The notes: generated by a model from the letters alone, not told the origin. DNA of 23,068 bases from Gemmatimonadota bacterium (GCA_030598525.1 JAUVPT010000003.1:1-23068), one strand, 5' to 3'; counted from the stretch's first letter, positions 7,942 through 14,480 are shown. Numbers and translations are program-made.

Positions 7942-8183
7942 GTGCCGCGGAGGAGGCACCGGTGAAATCCGGTAGGCCGCTGCACCGAGAAGCGACGATG
8001 GGTTGTTCGGCGTGGAAGACTCAGTTCCTCGTGAGCGAGAGAATCCACACAGCTAACCGGGCAAACGGTACCAGAACCCGTCGACTCTTGGAAGGATAGC
8101 GCAACCGACCAAGAATAACGCTACGGTGCGGAAAATATATCCTCCCTCAGCCCCTGGGACTCTTCGGAGCTCCAGGGGTTGAG
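7942..8183 (+). ncRNA. Unclassified structured RNA, candidate, about 240 nt
   Basis: Hand folding gives a multibranched RNA. A closing helix pairs CTGCACCG (7980-7987) with CGGTGCGG (8124-8131) and continues through AGCG (7991-7994) with CGCT (8119-8122). Inside it are arm 1, GAC/GGGTT (7994-8004) with AACCCGTC (8075-8082), carrying GTGGA/TCCAC (8012-8016/8044-8048) topped by CTCG-TGAG-CGAG (8028-8039) and ACCG-GGCAAA-CGGT (8056-8069), and arm 2, TCTTGG/CCAAGA (8086-8091/8109-8114). A 5' hairpin GTGCC/GGCAC (7942-7946/7955-7959) has GGAGGA in its loop, complementary to TCCTCC at 8140-8145 (possible pseudoknot). CCGG-TGAAAT-CCGG (7959-7972) follows. The element sits behind a strong promoter. 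I do not see RNase P, tmRNA, SRP or 6S signatures. The CCGGTGAAATCCGG patch recalls cobalamin riboswitches, but the rest does not fit and no B12 gene follows. The ends are estimates. Confidence 0.5.
8146..8183 (+). terminator. Long hairpin with UUCG loop at the 3' end of the RNA (possible terminator)
   Basis: CTCAGCCCCTGG (8146-8157) pairs with CCAGGGGTTGAG (8172-8183), including one G-T pair, and an inner CTC-TTCG-GAG (8160-8169) caps it. The stem is strong, but no T-run follows (TACATCC), so it may be a 3' stability hairpin or processing end rather than a classical intrinsic terminator. Confidence 0.4.
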
Positions 8184-8339
8184 TACATCCAGCAACCAGT
8201 AGCGTCACTTCCAGCGTTCTCGATTCGGTTGCAGTCTTCCCACCTTCTCGCCGGCCCGCGATTCGCCAGGCGCCAACTCCAGAGGCCGCTCGATCCGGTA
8301 CCAATCCATGGACGACGCCCGAGTGCGAGTTGGGGGAAA

Positions 8340-8354
8340 GTTTTCAAAACCTGC
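8340..8354 (+). repeat. AT-rich motif copy 2 (T4-C-A4-CCTGC)
   Basis: GTTTTCAAAACCTGC, the second copy of the motif at 7871-7888. It ends 2 bp before the first DnaA-like box, the position where an unwinding element or accessory-protein site would sit in an origin. Confidence 0.5.
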
Positions 8355-8356
8355 AC

Positions 8357-8453
8357 TGTGGATGAGATGTTGATAATCTGTGGAAAAGACAAGTTTGTGA
8401 CTCCCCACACCGCTCGAACGGTGGCGCTCGGCAACCCGGGGGAGTTATCCACG
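8357..8453. other. DnaA-box cluster, candidate replication origin (oriC) core
   Basis: Three 9-mers lie in the same orientation at exact 11-bp steps: TGTGGATGA (8357-8365), TGTTGATAA (8368-8376) and TGTGGAAAA (8379-8387). Each differs by one base from TGTGGATAA, the reverse complement of the DnaA box TTATCCACA. A fourth box in the opposite orientation, TTATCCACG (8445-8453), also has one mismatch, and a weak CTCCCCACA lies at 8401-8409. Helically phased arrays next to AT-rich DNA are typical of origins, where DnaA-ATP forms a filament, and also occur in some DnaA-controlled promoters. The cluster lies in the longest noncoding stretch of the window, and every gene to its right reads away from it. 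No dnaA, dnaN or mnmG is visible within the window, so the origin call is an inference. Confidence 0.55.
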
Positions 8454-8512
8454 TGTTGGGGATAGTCACCGAATCAGGGCAGAATTGGAGATCACCTGGA
8501 AGCGGAGGTACG

Positions 8513-8950
8513 ATGAGGGCCGTTGTTCAGCGGGTTTCGCGGGCGTCCGTCTCGGTTGACGGCAAAGCGGTCGGGCAGATCGAGAGGGGTCTGCTGGTGC
8601 TCGTGGGCTTCATGGGGGAAGATGGACGGGAGCAGTTGGAGTGGATGGCGGCGAAGCTGCAGGGACTCAGGATCTTCGCTGATTCAGATGGGCGTATGAA
8701 CCTCGACGTGGGGCAGGTGGGCGGTGAGATCCTGGTGGTGTCGCAGTTTACTCTCTACGGGGACGTATCCCGCGGTCGCCGGCCCTCGTTCGTGACCGCC
8801 GCCGCACCGGACGAGGCGCGGCGCCTGTATGAGGAGTTCGTGGACATCTGCCGCGGGGGGATCGTGCCGGTGGCGACCGGCGAGTTCGGCGCCCGGATGG
8901 AAGTATCGCTCCTGAACGACGGACCCGTAACGCTCGTGGTCGAGAGATGA
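8513..8950 (+). CDS. dtd: D-aminoacyl-tRNA deacylase (DTD)
   Basis: A 145-residue protein, the normal length of bacterial DTD. It begins MRAVVQRVSRASV, typical of the family, and carries both signature motifs: SQFTLYGD (77-84) and NDGPVT (135-140), the Gly-cisPro pair that selects the D-aminoacyl or glycyl end. DTD hydrolyses D-amino acids (and mischarged Gly) from tRNA as a homodimer in the cytosol. The ATG at 8513 is preferred over an in-frame upstream ATG at 8453 because GGAGGT lies 5 nt before it and the family N terminus starts there; the upstream extension would also run over a DnaA-like box. Its stop overlaps the maf start (ATGA). Confidence 0.95.
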   Translation: MRAVVQRVSRASVSVDGKAVGQIERGLLVLVGFMGEDGREQLEWMAAKLQGLRIFADSDGRMNLDVGQVGGEILVVSQFTLYGDVSRGRRPSFVTAAAPDEARRLYEEFVDICRGGIVPVATGEFGARMEVSLLNDGPVTLVVER

Positions 8951-9531
8951 GCCTCGTTCTGGCGTCCGGATCACCCCGTCGCCGGGAGATCCTCGAGCTT
9001 CTGGGTCTCGAGCATGAGGTCCGGCCACCGGCCGTGGACGAGCAACTGCGCTCGGGGGAGGATCCGGGAGTGGAGGCCCGGCGCCTGGCCGTAGAGAAGG
9101 CTTCCGCGACCGCCGGAGATCGGGACGACCTGATCCTGGCAGCCGACACGCTCGTAGTGCTCGGCGAGGAAACTCTCGGAAAGCCCGTGGACGAGGCGGA
9201 CGCCATCCGGATGCTGATGAAGCTGCAGGGCCGTCGGCACGAGGTCTACACGGGGCTCGCGCTCCGGGCCGGCAGTCGAATCGAGTCGGGCGTTGCCGTC
9301 ACCCGGGTGTGGTTCAGGTCGCTTGATGCGGCTGAATGCGAGGAATACGTTGCCAGCGGAGAGCCGCTGGACAAGGCCGGGGCCTATGGAATCCAGGGAC
9401 TTGGAGCGGCCCTGGTCCAGCGGATCGAAGGTGAGTACTTCAACGTGATGGGCCTGCCCGTGCAACTCCTTCTCTCCCTGCTCGCACGGTTTGGCCTGCG
9501 CTACGCCTACGGAAGTCTGGAGGCAGGTTGA
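8947..9531 (+). CDS. maf: Maf-family nucleotide pyrophosphatase (YhdE-like)
   Basis: A 194-residue Maf/Ham1-superfamily protein. LASGSPRRREILELLG (5-20) holds the S-x-S-PRR substrate motif, and LAADTLV (64-70) contains Asp67 of the catalytic site. GKPVDEADAIRMLMKLQGRRHEVYTG (79-104) and DKAGAYGIQG are further conserved blocks. Maf proteins hydrolyse non-canonical or excess nucleoside triphosphates (dTTP/UTP and modified pyrimidines in the YhdE group) to monophosphates, and can halt septum formation when overproduced. Translation is coupled to dtd through a 4-bp ATGA overlap. Which nucleotide is preferred cannot be told reliably from the motifs. Confidence 0.93.
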   Translation: MSLVLASGSPRRREILELLGLEHEVRPPAVDEQLRSGEDPGVEARRLAVEKASATAGDRDDLILAADTLVVLGEETLGKPVDEADAIRMLMKLQGRRHEVYTGLALRAGSRIESGVAVTRVWFRSLDAAECEEYVASGEPLDKAGAYGIQGLGAALVQRIEGEYFNVMGLPVQLLLSLLARFGLRYAYGSLEAG

Positions 9532-9535
9532 TCCT

Positions 9536-11092
9536 GTGGATCCGACCCGACCGAAATGGCCCGGCCCGGTGAGCGACTCACGCGACCTCGTCCTCGCGAT
9601 CGACCAGGGCACCACGGGCAGCCGCGCCCTGGTGATCGATCGTGCCGGCCGCATTCTCAGCACGGCGTACCGGGAATTCCGTCAGCACTTCCCGGAGCCT
9701 GGCCAGGTCGAGCACGACGCGGAGGAAATCTGGACGTCCGTCCGTGACACCACTGCCGAGGCACTCGAGGCTGCGGGCGCAGCGACCGAGCGCCGGGCGG
9801 CGATCGGGATCACGAACCAGAGAGAGACGACGGTGGTGTGGGACCGTGCCAGCGGCCGCGCCCTGGCACCGGCCATCGTGTGGCAGGATCGTCGGACATC
9901 GGGTCGTTGCGCGGAGCTGAAGGCACTGGGACACGAGCAGGATATCCGGTCTCGGACCGGCCTTGTTCTCGATCCGTATTTCTCGGGGACCAAGCTCGAG
10001 TGGCTTCTGAACGCCAACGCGGGGTGGCGAGATCAAGCGGCGGCCGGAGACCTCGCATTCGGCACCATCGACAGCTGGCTGATCTTCCGCCTGACCGGCG
10101 GCCGGGTACACGCCACGGACCACACCAACGCGTCCCGGACGATGCTCTATTCGCTCGACTCGGGCGATTGGGATCCGTGGCTGTGCGACCTGTTCGGCGT
10201 TCCGCTGGCCATGCTGCCCGACGTGCGGGTTTCCTCGGGAGACTTCGGTGTCACGGATCCGGGAGTCGTCGGGGCGGAAGTGCCGATCCTGGGCGTCGCG
10301 GGTGATCAGCAGGCGGCCCTGTTCGGGCAGGGTGGTTGGGAGCGTGGGGATGCGAAGAACACGTACGGGACCGGCTCGTTTCTGCTCCTCCACACGGGGA
10401 CGGAACGCGGACCGGACGTGCCGGGTGTTCTCACGACGGCCGCATGCGACCGTCGAGGCGGGCGCGCCTTTGCTTACGAGGGCTCGGTGCTCGTCGCCGG
10501 GGCCGCGATCCAATGGCTCCGGGATGGGCTCGGACTCCTGGAATACGCTGCGGAGTCAGAGGAAATGGCCCGTTCCGTTGGATCGACCGACGGAGTGTAT
10601 TTCGTTCCCGCACTGACGGGACTCGGCACTCCCTGGTGGGAGCCGGAAGCGCGTGGGACGATCGTAGGCCTGTCACGGGGTTCGCGGCGGGAACACCTGG
10701 TTCGGGCGGCTCTGGAAGCCATGGCCTACTCGACCCTGGACGTGCTCCAGGCGATGGCCACCGACCCGGACCTCGAGCTGAGGTCGCTGAGAGCGGATGG
10801 AGGCGCCTCGGCCAATGACTGGCTGATGCAGTTCCAGGCCGACGTCCTCGGCGTGCCGGTGCGACGCCCCGCGGCCACGGAACTGACCGCCCTCGGCGCA
10901 GCCGGGCTGGCCGGTCTGGAAGCAGGTGTGTGGGCGGAGCCGGAGGAGTTCCTGGCAGCCCGGGGCCTCGAGGCCGACTTCGAACCTGATCCGCATGGGT
11001 CGAGAGCCCGGGAGGAAGACGTCAGGGGGTGGCGGCGGGCGGTGCGGACAGCTATCCACTGGGCTCACATCGAAGATGACGGAGGAGGCTGA
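9536..11092 (+). CDS. glpK: Glycerol kinase
   Basis: A FGGY-family kinase of about 518 residues that phosphorylates glycerol to sn-glycerol-3-phosphate for lipid synthesis or catabolism. LAIDQGTTGSRALV (20-33) is the phosphate-1 loop. Other GlpK-specific blocks are NQRETTVVWD, IVWQDRRT, FSGTKLEWLL, GTIDSWLIFRLTGG, HATDHTNASRTML, GDQQAALFGQ, NTYGTGSFLL and the adenosine motif RADGGASANDWLMQ. The start is uncertain. GTG at 9536 lies 4 bp after the maf stop with GGAGG (9519-9523) 12 nt upstream; GTG at 9569 gives the more usual short N terminus but has no ribosome site. No glycerol facilitator or glpD is visible nearby, so its tie to the dtd-maf unit appears to be one of position, not pathway. 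Confidence 0.95.
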   Translation: MDPTRPKWPGPVSDSRDLVLAIDQGTTGSRALVIDRAGRILSTAYREFRQHFPEPGQVEHDAEEIWTSVRDTTAEALEAAGAATERRAAIGITNQRETTVVWDRASGRALAPAIVWQDRRTSGRCAELKALGHEQDIRSRTGLVLDPYFSGTKLEWLLNANAGWRDQAAAGDLAFGTIDSWLIFRLTGGRVHATDHTNASRTMLYSLDSGDWDPWLCDLFGVPLAMLPDVRVSSGDFGVTDPGVVGAEVPILGVAGDQQAALFGQGGWERGDAKNTYGTGSFLLLHTGTERGPDVPGVLTTAACDRRGGRAFAYEGSVLVAGAAIQWLRDGLGLLEYAAESEEMARSVGSTDGVYFVPALTGLGTPWWEPEARGTIVGLSRGSRREHLVRAALEAMAYSTLDVLQAMATDPDLELRSLRADGGASANDWLMQFQADVLGVPVRRPAATELTALGAAGLAGLEAGVWAEPEEFLAARGLEADFEPDPHGSRAREEDVRGWRRAVRTAIHWAHIEDDGGG

Positions 11093-11095
11093 TCC

Positions 11096-11629
11096 GTGAC
11101 CTCGCATACCATGGGACAGGATACGGTCGCGCGTCGGCCACTCAGGATCGGCGTCATCGGATCCGCACGGGCAGACCCGGAAGTATGGGCCACGGCGCAT
11201 GCTGTGGGTCGAGCACTCGCTCGAGCAGAGGCGCTCCTGGTGTGCGGGGGAGGTGGTGGCGTGATGGCCGCGGCGGCCGAGGGTGCCTGCCGGGAGGGTG
11301 GTGAGGTCCTCGGGATCCTTCCCGGCGACGATCCGGCGGCCGCGGCGGACGGAGTCTCGATCCCCCTCCCCACGGGAATCGGCGAGGCTCGGAACTTCCT
11401 GGTGGTCCGAGCGTCCGAAGCGGTAATCGCGGTGGCTGGAGGTTGGGGAACCGTGAACGAGGCGGCGCACTGCATGAAGATCGAGCGCCCGCTCGTTGGC
11501 GTGCGAGACGCGCTGGGCGAGAGATTCGAGATCGAGCGGTTCGACGATCCGGCTGCCGCCGTTGCGCGGGCTCTCGAGTTGGCTACGGAATGGCGCTCGG
11601 ATCCGCGTTCGAGGCATGTTACCCGGTAA
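11096..11629 (+). CDS. LOG/SLOG-domain protein (TIGR00725-like)
   Basis: A 177-residue Rossmann-like protein of the SLOG superfamily. CGGGGGVMAAAAEGACREGG (50-69) and GIGEARNFLVVRASEAVIAVAGGWGTVNEAAHC (94-126) are the two halves of the family signature, the latter close to the PGGxGTxxE motif of LOG enzymes with GGWGTVNE at 115-122. LOG proteins hydrolyse nucleoside 5'-monophosphates at the N-glycosidic bond; related SLOG proteins bind nucleotide-derived signals. Whether this member is an enzyme or a ligand sensor is not clear, since the first Pro of PGG is Ala here. Start GTG 11096 is 3 bp after the glpK stop with GGAGG 7 nt upstream. It continues the same operon. Confidence 0.8.
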   Translation: MTSHTMGQDTVARRPLRIGVIGSARADPEVWATAHAVGRALARAEALLVCGGGGGVMAAAAEGACREGGEVLGILPGDDPAAAADGVSIPLPTGIGEARNFLVVRASEAVIAVAGGWGTVNEAAHCMKIERPLVGVRDALGERFEIERFDDPAAAVARALELATEWRSDPRSRHVTR

Positions 11630-11659
11630 CGGATCGGCTCTTCACATACGGAGGTAAGG

Positions 11660-12004
11660 GTGTACGCAGTCTACATATTCGGTTCGATCATGGCGATTCT
11701 CGTAGCGGCGGTGGTCTTCGCGCCGATGATTGAGGGGCACTGGAGTGAAGGGAAGGACGGCAACTCGGCAGCCGATAGAAAGGAAGCGGCGATCGCTGCC
11801 CTTCGCGAGCTCGAGTTCGAGTACCAGACGAACAAGGTCTCCGACGAGGACTACGCGACCCTCCGGGCACGGTACGCGCGCCAGGCGCTCGCCGCCCGTG
11901 ACGAGCTCGGCGAGTCGGTCGATTTGCACGCCTGTCCCGGCTGTGGAGCCCCGGCGAAGGATGGCGCCAAATTCTGCTCATCCTGCGGCGGCGCGCTGGC
12001 CTGA
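11660..12004 (+). CDS. Membrane-anchored CcmI-like helix plus zinc-ribbon protein
   Basis: A 114-residue protein with a single membrane helix near the N terminus (5-24), a charged helical stretch KEAAIAALRELEFEYQTNKVSDEDYATLRARY (41-72) and a C-terminal zinc ribbon with Cys92, Cys95, Cys106 and Cys109 (CPGC...CSSC). The middle strongly resembles the segment after the membrane anchor of cytochrome c biogenesis proteins of the CcmI/CycH type (AL.ELEFD...GKLSEEDY..L). The zinc ribbon replaces the TPR part of CcmI. It may have a role in protein handling at the membrane, but no ccm gene is nearby, so function stays open. Start GTG 11660 has GGAGG at 11650-11654; 30 bp separate it from the LOG-like gene. 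Confidence 0.75.
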   Translation: MYAVYIFGSIMAILVAAVVFAPMIEGHWSEGKDGNSAADRKEAAIAALRELEFEYQTNKVSDEDYATLRARYARQALAARDELGESVDLHACPGCGAPAKDGAKFCSSCGGALA

Positions 12005-12017
12005 GGGAGCTTCACCG

Positions 12018-13049
12018 ATGAACGACGGGATCGTCGATCTCCGATCCGACACGGTCACCCGCCCTTCGCCGGGCATGCGCCGCGCCATGGCAGAGGCCGA
12101 AGTAGACGATGACGTACTCGGTAAGGATCCGACAGCCGACCGGTTGGAACGCCGCGTCGCTGCGCTGCTGGGTAAGGAAGCATCCCTCTTCTTCCCGTCC
12201 GGTACACAGGCCAACCAGGCAGCTGTCATTCTTCACACCCGCCCGGGCACCGAGGCCGTCTGCGAGGCCGAGTCACACGTCTTCCACTACGAGTATGCGG
12301 ATGCCGCGTGGCTGGCGGGGGTGCAGCTCCACCCCGTGGCATCCGAGCGCGGGGCCCTGACCGCCCGGGATGTGGCCGCGGCCATCCGGCCCGGAGATCG
12401 CCACCACCCGGTCACCACGCTTGTGTGCGTGGAGAACACGCACAACATGCACGGTGGGTCGGTCGTACCGATGCCGGTGATGCAGGCGATACAGGCACTT
12501 GCTCGGGAGAGGTCACTCCCCGTTCACCTGGACGGTGCCCGTCTGTGGAATGCGGCTGCGGCTGCCGGTGTCTCGCTGGCGGACGTCTCGTCCTGCGCGG
12601 ACACGGTCACCGTGTGCCTTTCGAAGGGACTTGGCTGTCCCATCGGGTCGCTGCTGGCCGGACCGTCCGGGCTCATTGCGGACGCCTGGTCAGTAAGGAA
12701 GCGGCTCGGGGGAGGAATGCGTCAGGTGGGAATCCTGGCGGCTGCCGGCCTGTGGGCCCTGGACCACAACCTCGAGGGGCTGCGCGCGGACCACGAGAGG
12801 GCCCGGTGGCTCGCGCGCGAGTGCGATGACATGGAGGGGCTGCGGGCTGACGTCCCGGACACCAACATCGTGATGATCCATCTCGAGAGGGAGGATCTGG
12901 ACGAAGAGGCGGTGGCCTCGGAGTTGGAAGCGCGCGGCGTGAGGATCCTGCCCGTCGGTCCCGGGAGGCTACGGGCCGTCACGCACCTCGACGTGGACGA
13001 CCAGGGCATCGAACACTGCCTCGAAACCCTGTCTCAGGTAGTGGCCTGA
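12018..13049 (+). CDS. ltaE: Low-specificity threonine aldolase
   Basis: A 343-residue PLP enzyme of fold type I. It begins VDLRSDTVTRPSPGMRRAM (6-24), the hallmark of threonine aldolases, then FFPSGTQANQAA (58-69), ENTHNMHGG (139-147), PVHLDGARLWNAA (168-180, with Asp172 for the pyridine nitrogen) and CLSKGLGCPIGS (200-211, with Schiff-base Lys203). It splits L-threonine or allo-threonine to glycine and acetaldehyde. The ATG at 12018 has GAGGGAG about 8 nt upstream; a longer frame from 11730 overlaps the previous gene and is not used. It is the last gene of the dtd to ltaE group: a 13-bp gap before it, and after it an ATPase remnant on the other strand. Confidence 0.93.
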   Translation: MNDGIVDLRSDTVTRPSPGMRRAMAEAEVDDDVLGKDPTADRLERRVAALLGKEASLFFPSGTQANQAAVILHTRPGTEAVCEAESHVFHYEYADAAWLAGVQLHPVASERGALTARDVAAAIRPGDRHHPVTTLVCVENTHNMHGGSVVPMPVMQAIQALARERSLPVHLDGARLWNAAAAAGVSLADVSSCADTVTVCLSKGLGCPIGSLLAGPSGLIADAWSVRKRLGGGMRQVGILAAAGLWALDHNLEGLRADHERARWLARECDDMEGLRADVPDTNIVMIHLEREDLDEEAVASELEARGVRILPVGPGRLRAVTHLDVDDQGIEHCLETLSQVVA

Positions 13050-13073
13050 CCGCCTCCTGATCGGGTGGGTGGT

Positions 13074-13330
13074 TCAGGCCCCGACGAGGCCCGGCAGCCA
13101 GGCCAGCACCAGGCGGTGTATCGTGATGTCCGCCTTCCGCGGAGCGACACCGACGGTCTCCACCTCCAGGCCATCCACGTCGAACCGGTCCCTCAAGGCC
13201 TCGGCCTCGCGCGCGAATTTCTCCTCGATTTCGATCCGTGACGGACAGCCGGAGTGTTGGGCATCCTTGAGAGATCGATGAGACGACTGCCGTAGTTGAA
13301 GGAATCGGTGTCGAACTCAAAAACCGAACA
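13074..13330 (-). pseudogene. C-terminal remnant of an ATPase-like gene (HerA/DUF87-like tail), start missing, probable frameshift
   Basis: On the minus strand, the frame ending at TGA (13074-13076) reads RIEIEEKFAREAEALRDRFD then GLEVETVGVAPRKADITIHR and LVLAWLP, with coding-like GC-rich third positions, but no usable start codon exists before an upstream stop. Just upstream (about 13272-13330) a different frame reads FEFDTDSFNYGSRLIDLS, again coding-like, as if one frameshift separated the pieces. The pattern PRKxDIxxxxLxLAWxP after a coiled coil recalls the C-terminal tail of HerA/DUF87-type P-loop ATPases. That identification is from memory and tentative. The body of such a gene is not present: the DNA beyond is the recA promoter and recA. 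It therefore looks like a decayed end piece. A sequencing error cannot restore a full gene here. Confidence 0.4.
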
Positions 13331-13332
13331 AA

Positions 13333-13361
13333 TTGCGAAAGTCACAGGCCCTACTTATACT
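13333..13361 (+). promoter_or_regulatory. recA promoter
   Basis: TTGCGA (-35, 13333-13338), a 17-bp spacer and TATACT (-10, 13356-13361). Transcription should begin near 13368, which rules out any recA start upstream of it and supports the ATG at 13407. Just before the -35 a GAAC direct repeat (13313-13316 and 13326-13329, 9 bp between) could be a regulator site; it resembles but does not equal the alphaproteobacterial LexA pattern (7 bp between). Confidence 0.65.
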
Positions 13362-13406
13362 GGGTTGACCGGCACTGACCACCTGGAACCACATGACGAG
13401 GCGGCG

Positions 13407-14480
13407 ATGGCACTGGAACTGAATGACGAGCGCAGAAAGGCTCTGTCCGTGGCGATCAACCAGATCGAACGGCAGCACGGCAAAGGCGCGATCATGCGGC
13501 TGGGAGCGGAGGGAGCCCGGGTGAGGATCGAGTCGATCTCCACCGGCGCCCTGTCGCTCGACCACGGGACGGGCATCGGCGGCATCCCGCGGGGTAGGGT
13601 CACGGAGATCTTCGGGCCCGAGTCCTCGGGGAAGACGACACTCACCCTGCACGTCATCGCCAACGCGCAGAAGGACGGTGGCGTCGCCGCCTTCATCGAT
13701 GCCGAGCACGCCCTGGACGTGGTGTACGCCGCCAAGCTGGGCGTCGATGTGGAGAATCTGCTGGTCTCGCAGCCCGACACGGGCGAACAGGCACTGGAGA
13801 TCTGCGAAGTCCTGGTCCGGTCCGGGGCCCTGGACGTGGTGGTCGTGGACTCGGTGGCGGCCCTCGTGCCGCGCGCCGAGATCGAGGGTGAGATGGGAGA
13901 TTCGCATGTCGGACTCCAGGCCCGCCTGATGTCTCAGGCCCTGCGAAAGCTCACCGGGGCCATCGGCCGCTCCAACACGGCCGTGGTCTTCACCAACCAG
14001 ATCAGGGAGAAGATCGGGGTCATGTTCGGCAGCCCGGAGACGACGAGCGGGGGGCGGGCGCTGAAGTTCTATGCTTCGCTGCGCCTGGATATCCGCAGGA
14101 TCGCCTCGATCAAGGACGGCATGGAGATGGTGGGAAACCGCACCCGGGTAAAGGTCGTGAAGAACAAGTGCGCCCCGCCGTTCCGACAGGCCGAATTCGA
14201 TATCATGTTCAACGAGGGAATCAGCCGAAACGGCATCCTCGTGGACATCGGCGAGGAGCAGGGCGTGGTGAAGCGCTCCGGGGCGTGGTACTCCTACGGT
14301 GACGATGTCCGACTCGGACAGGGCAGGGAGAACGCCAAGCTCTTCCTGGCCGAGAATCCGGATATCGCTGAGGAAATCGAGACCCGGCTTCGGGTCGCCC
14401 TCGGCATGATCGCTCCGTCCGAGCCTGAAGCGGCTCCGAGCGAAGACCCGGCCGCTGCCGAGGCCACCCCGGCGGATTGA
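13407..14480 (+). CDS. recA: Recombinase RecA
   Basis: A 357-residue RecA. From the ATG at 13407: ALSVAINQIERQHGKGAIMR (12-31), Walker A GPESSGKT (70-77), VAAFIDAEHALD, the VVVDSVAAL Walker B region, loop L1 EGEMGDSHVGLQARLMSQAL, loop L2 FTNQIREKIGVMFGSPETTSGGRAL and a short acidic/Ala-Pro tail. RecA forms filaments on single-stranded DNA, drives strand exchange and triggers LexA self-cleavage. An in-frame ATG at 13296 would add 37 residues spanning the promoter and is rejected; a GAGG ribosome site precedes 13407. recX follows after 64 bp with no clear terminator, the usual bacterial pairing. Confidence 0.97.
   Translation: MALELNDERRKALSVAINQIERQHGKGAIMRLGAEGARVRIESISTGALSLDHGTGIGGIPRGRVTEIFGPESSGKTTLTLHVIANAQKDGGVAAFIDAEHALDVVYAAKLGVDVENLLVSQPDTGEQALEICEVLVRSGALDVVVVDSVAALVPRAEIEGEMGDSHVGLQARLMSQALRKLTGAIGRSNTAVVFTNQIREKIGVMFGSPETTSGGRALKFYASLRLDIRRIASIKDGMEMVGNRTRVKVVKNKCAPPFRQAEFDIMFNEGISRNGILVDIGEEQGVVKRSGAWYSYGDDVRLGQGRENAKLFLAENPDIAEEIETRLRVALGMIAPSEPEAAPSEDPAAAEATPAD

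Noticed and set aside
7942..8080. Cobalamin riboswitch, because of CCGGTGAAATCCGG and an upstream GTGCC
   Set aside because: The B12-box segment and the usual conserved core are not convincing, the long-range helices do not match the known architecture, and no cobalamin gene follows. It is worth a covariance-model search, but not a call.
7962..8099. 45-codon protein gene with GTG start and a good ribosome site
   Set aside because: The composition is Arg/Thr-rich without recognisable features, and the same bases form most of the RNA helices. It is kept as a remark in findings, not as a gene.
8060..8110. Cyclic-di-GMP-I (GEMM) riboswitch because of GGGCAAAC
   Set aside because: Only this short piece matches; the second stem and tetraloop-receptor parts are absent.
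7942..8183. RNase P RNA, tmRNA, SRP RNA or 6S RNA
   Set aside because: No GGAAAGTCCGG or ACAGAA element (RNase P), no tRNA-like ends or TTCGA T-loop (tmRNA), no GGAAGG-AGCAG helix 8 (SRP), and branched rather than rod-like structure (6S).
13296..13406. N-terminal extension of RecA from ATG 13296
   Set aside because: The extension covers a clear -35/-10 promoter and is unlike any RecA N terminus.
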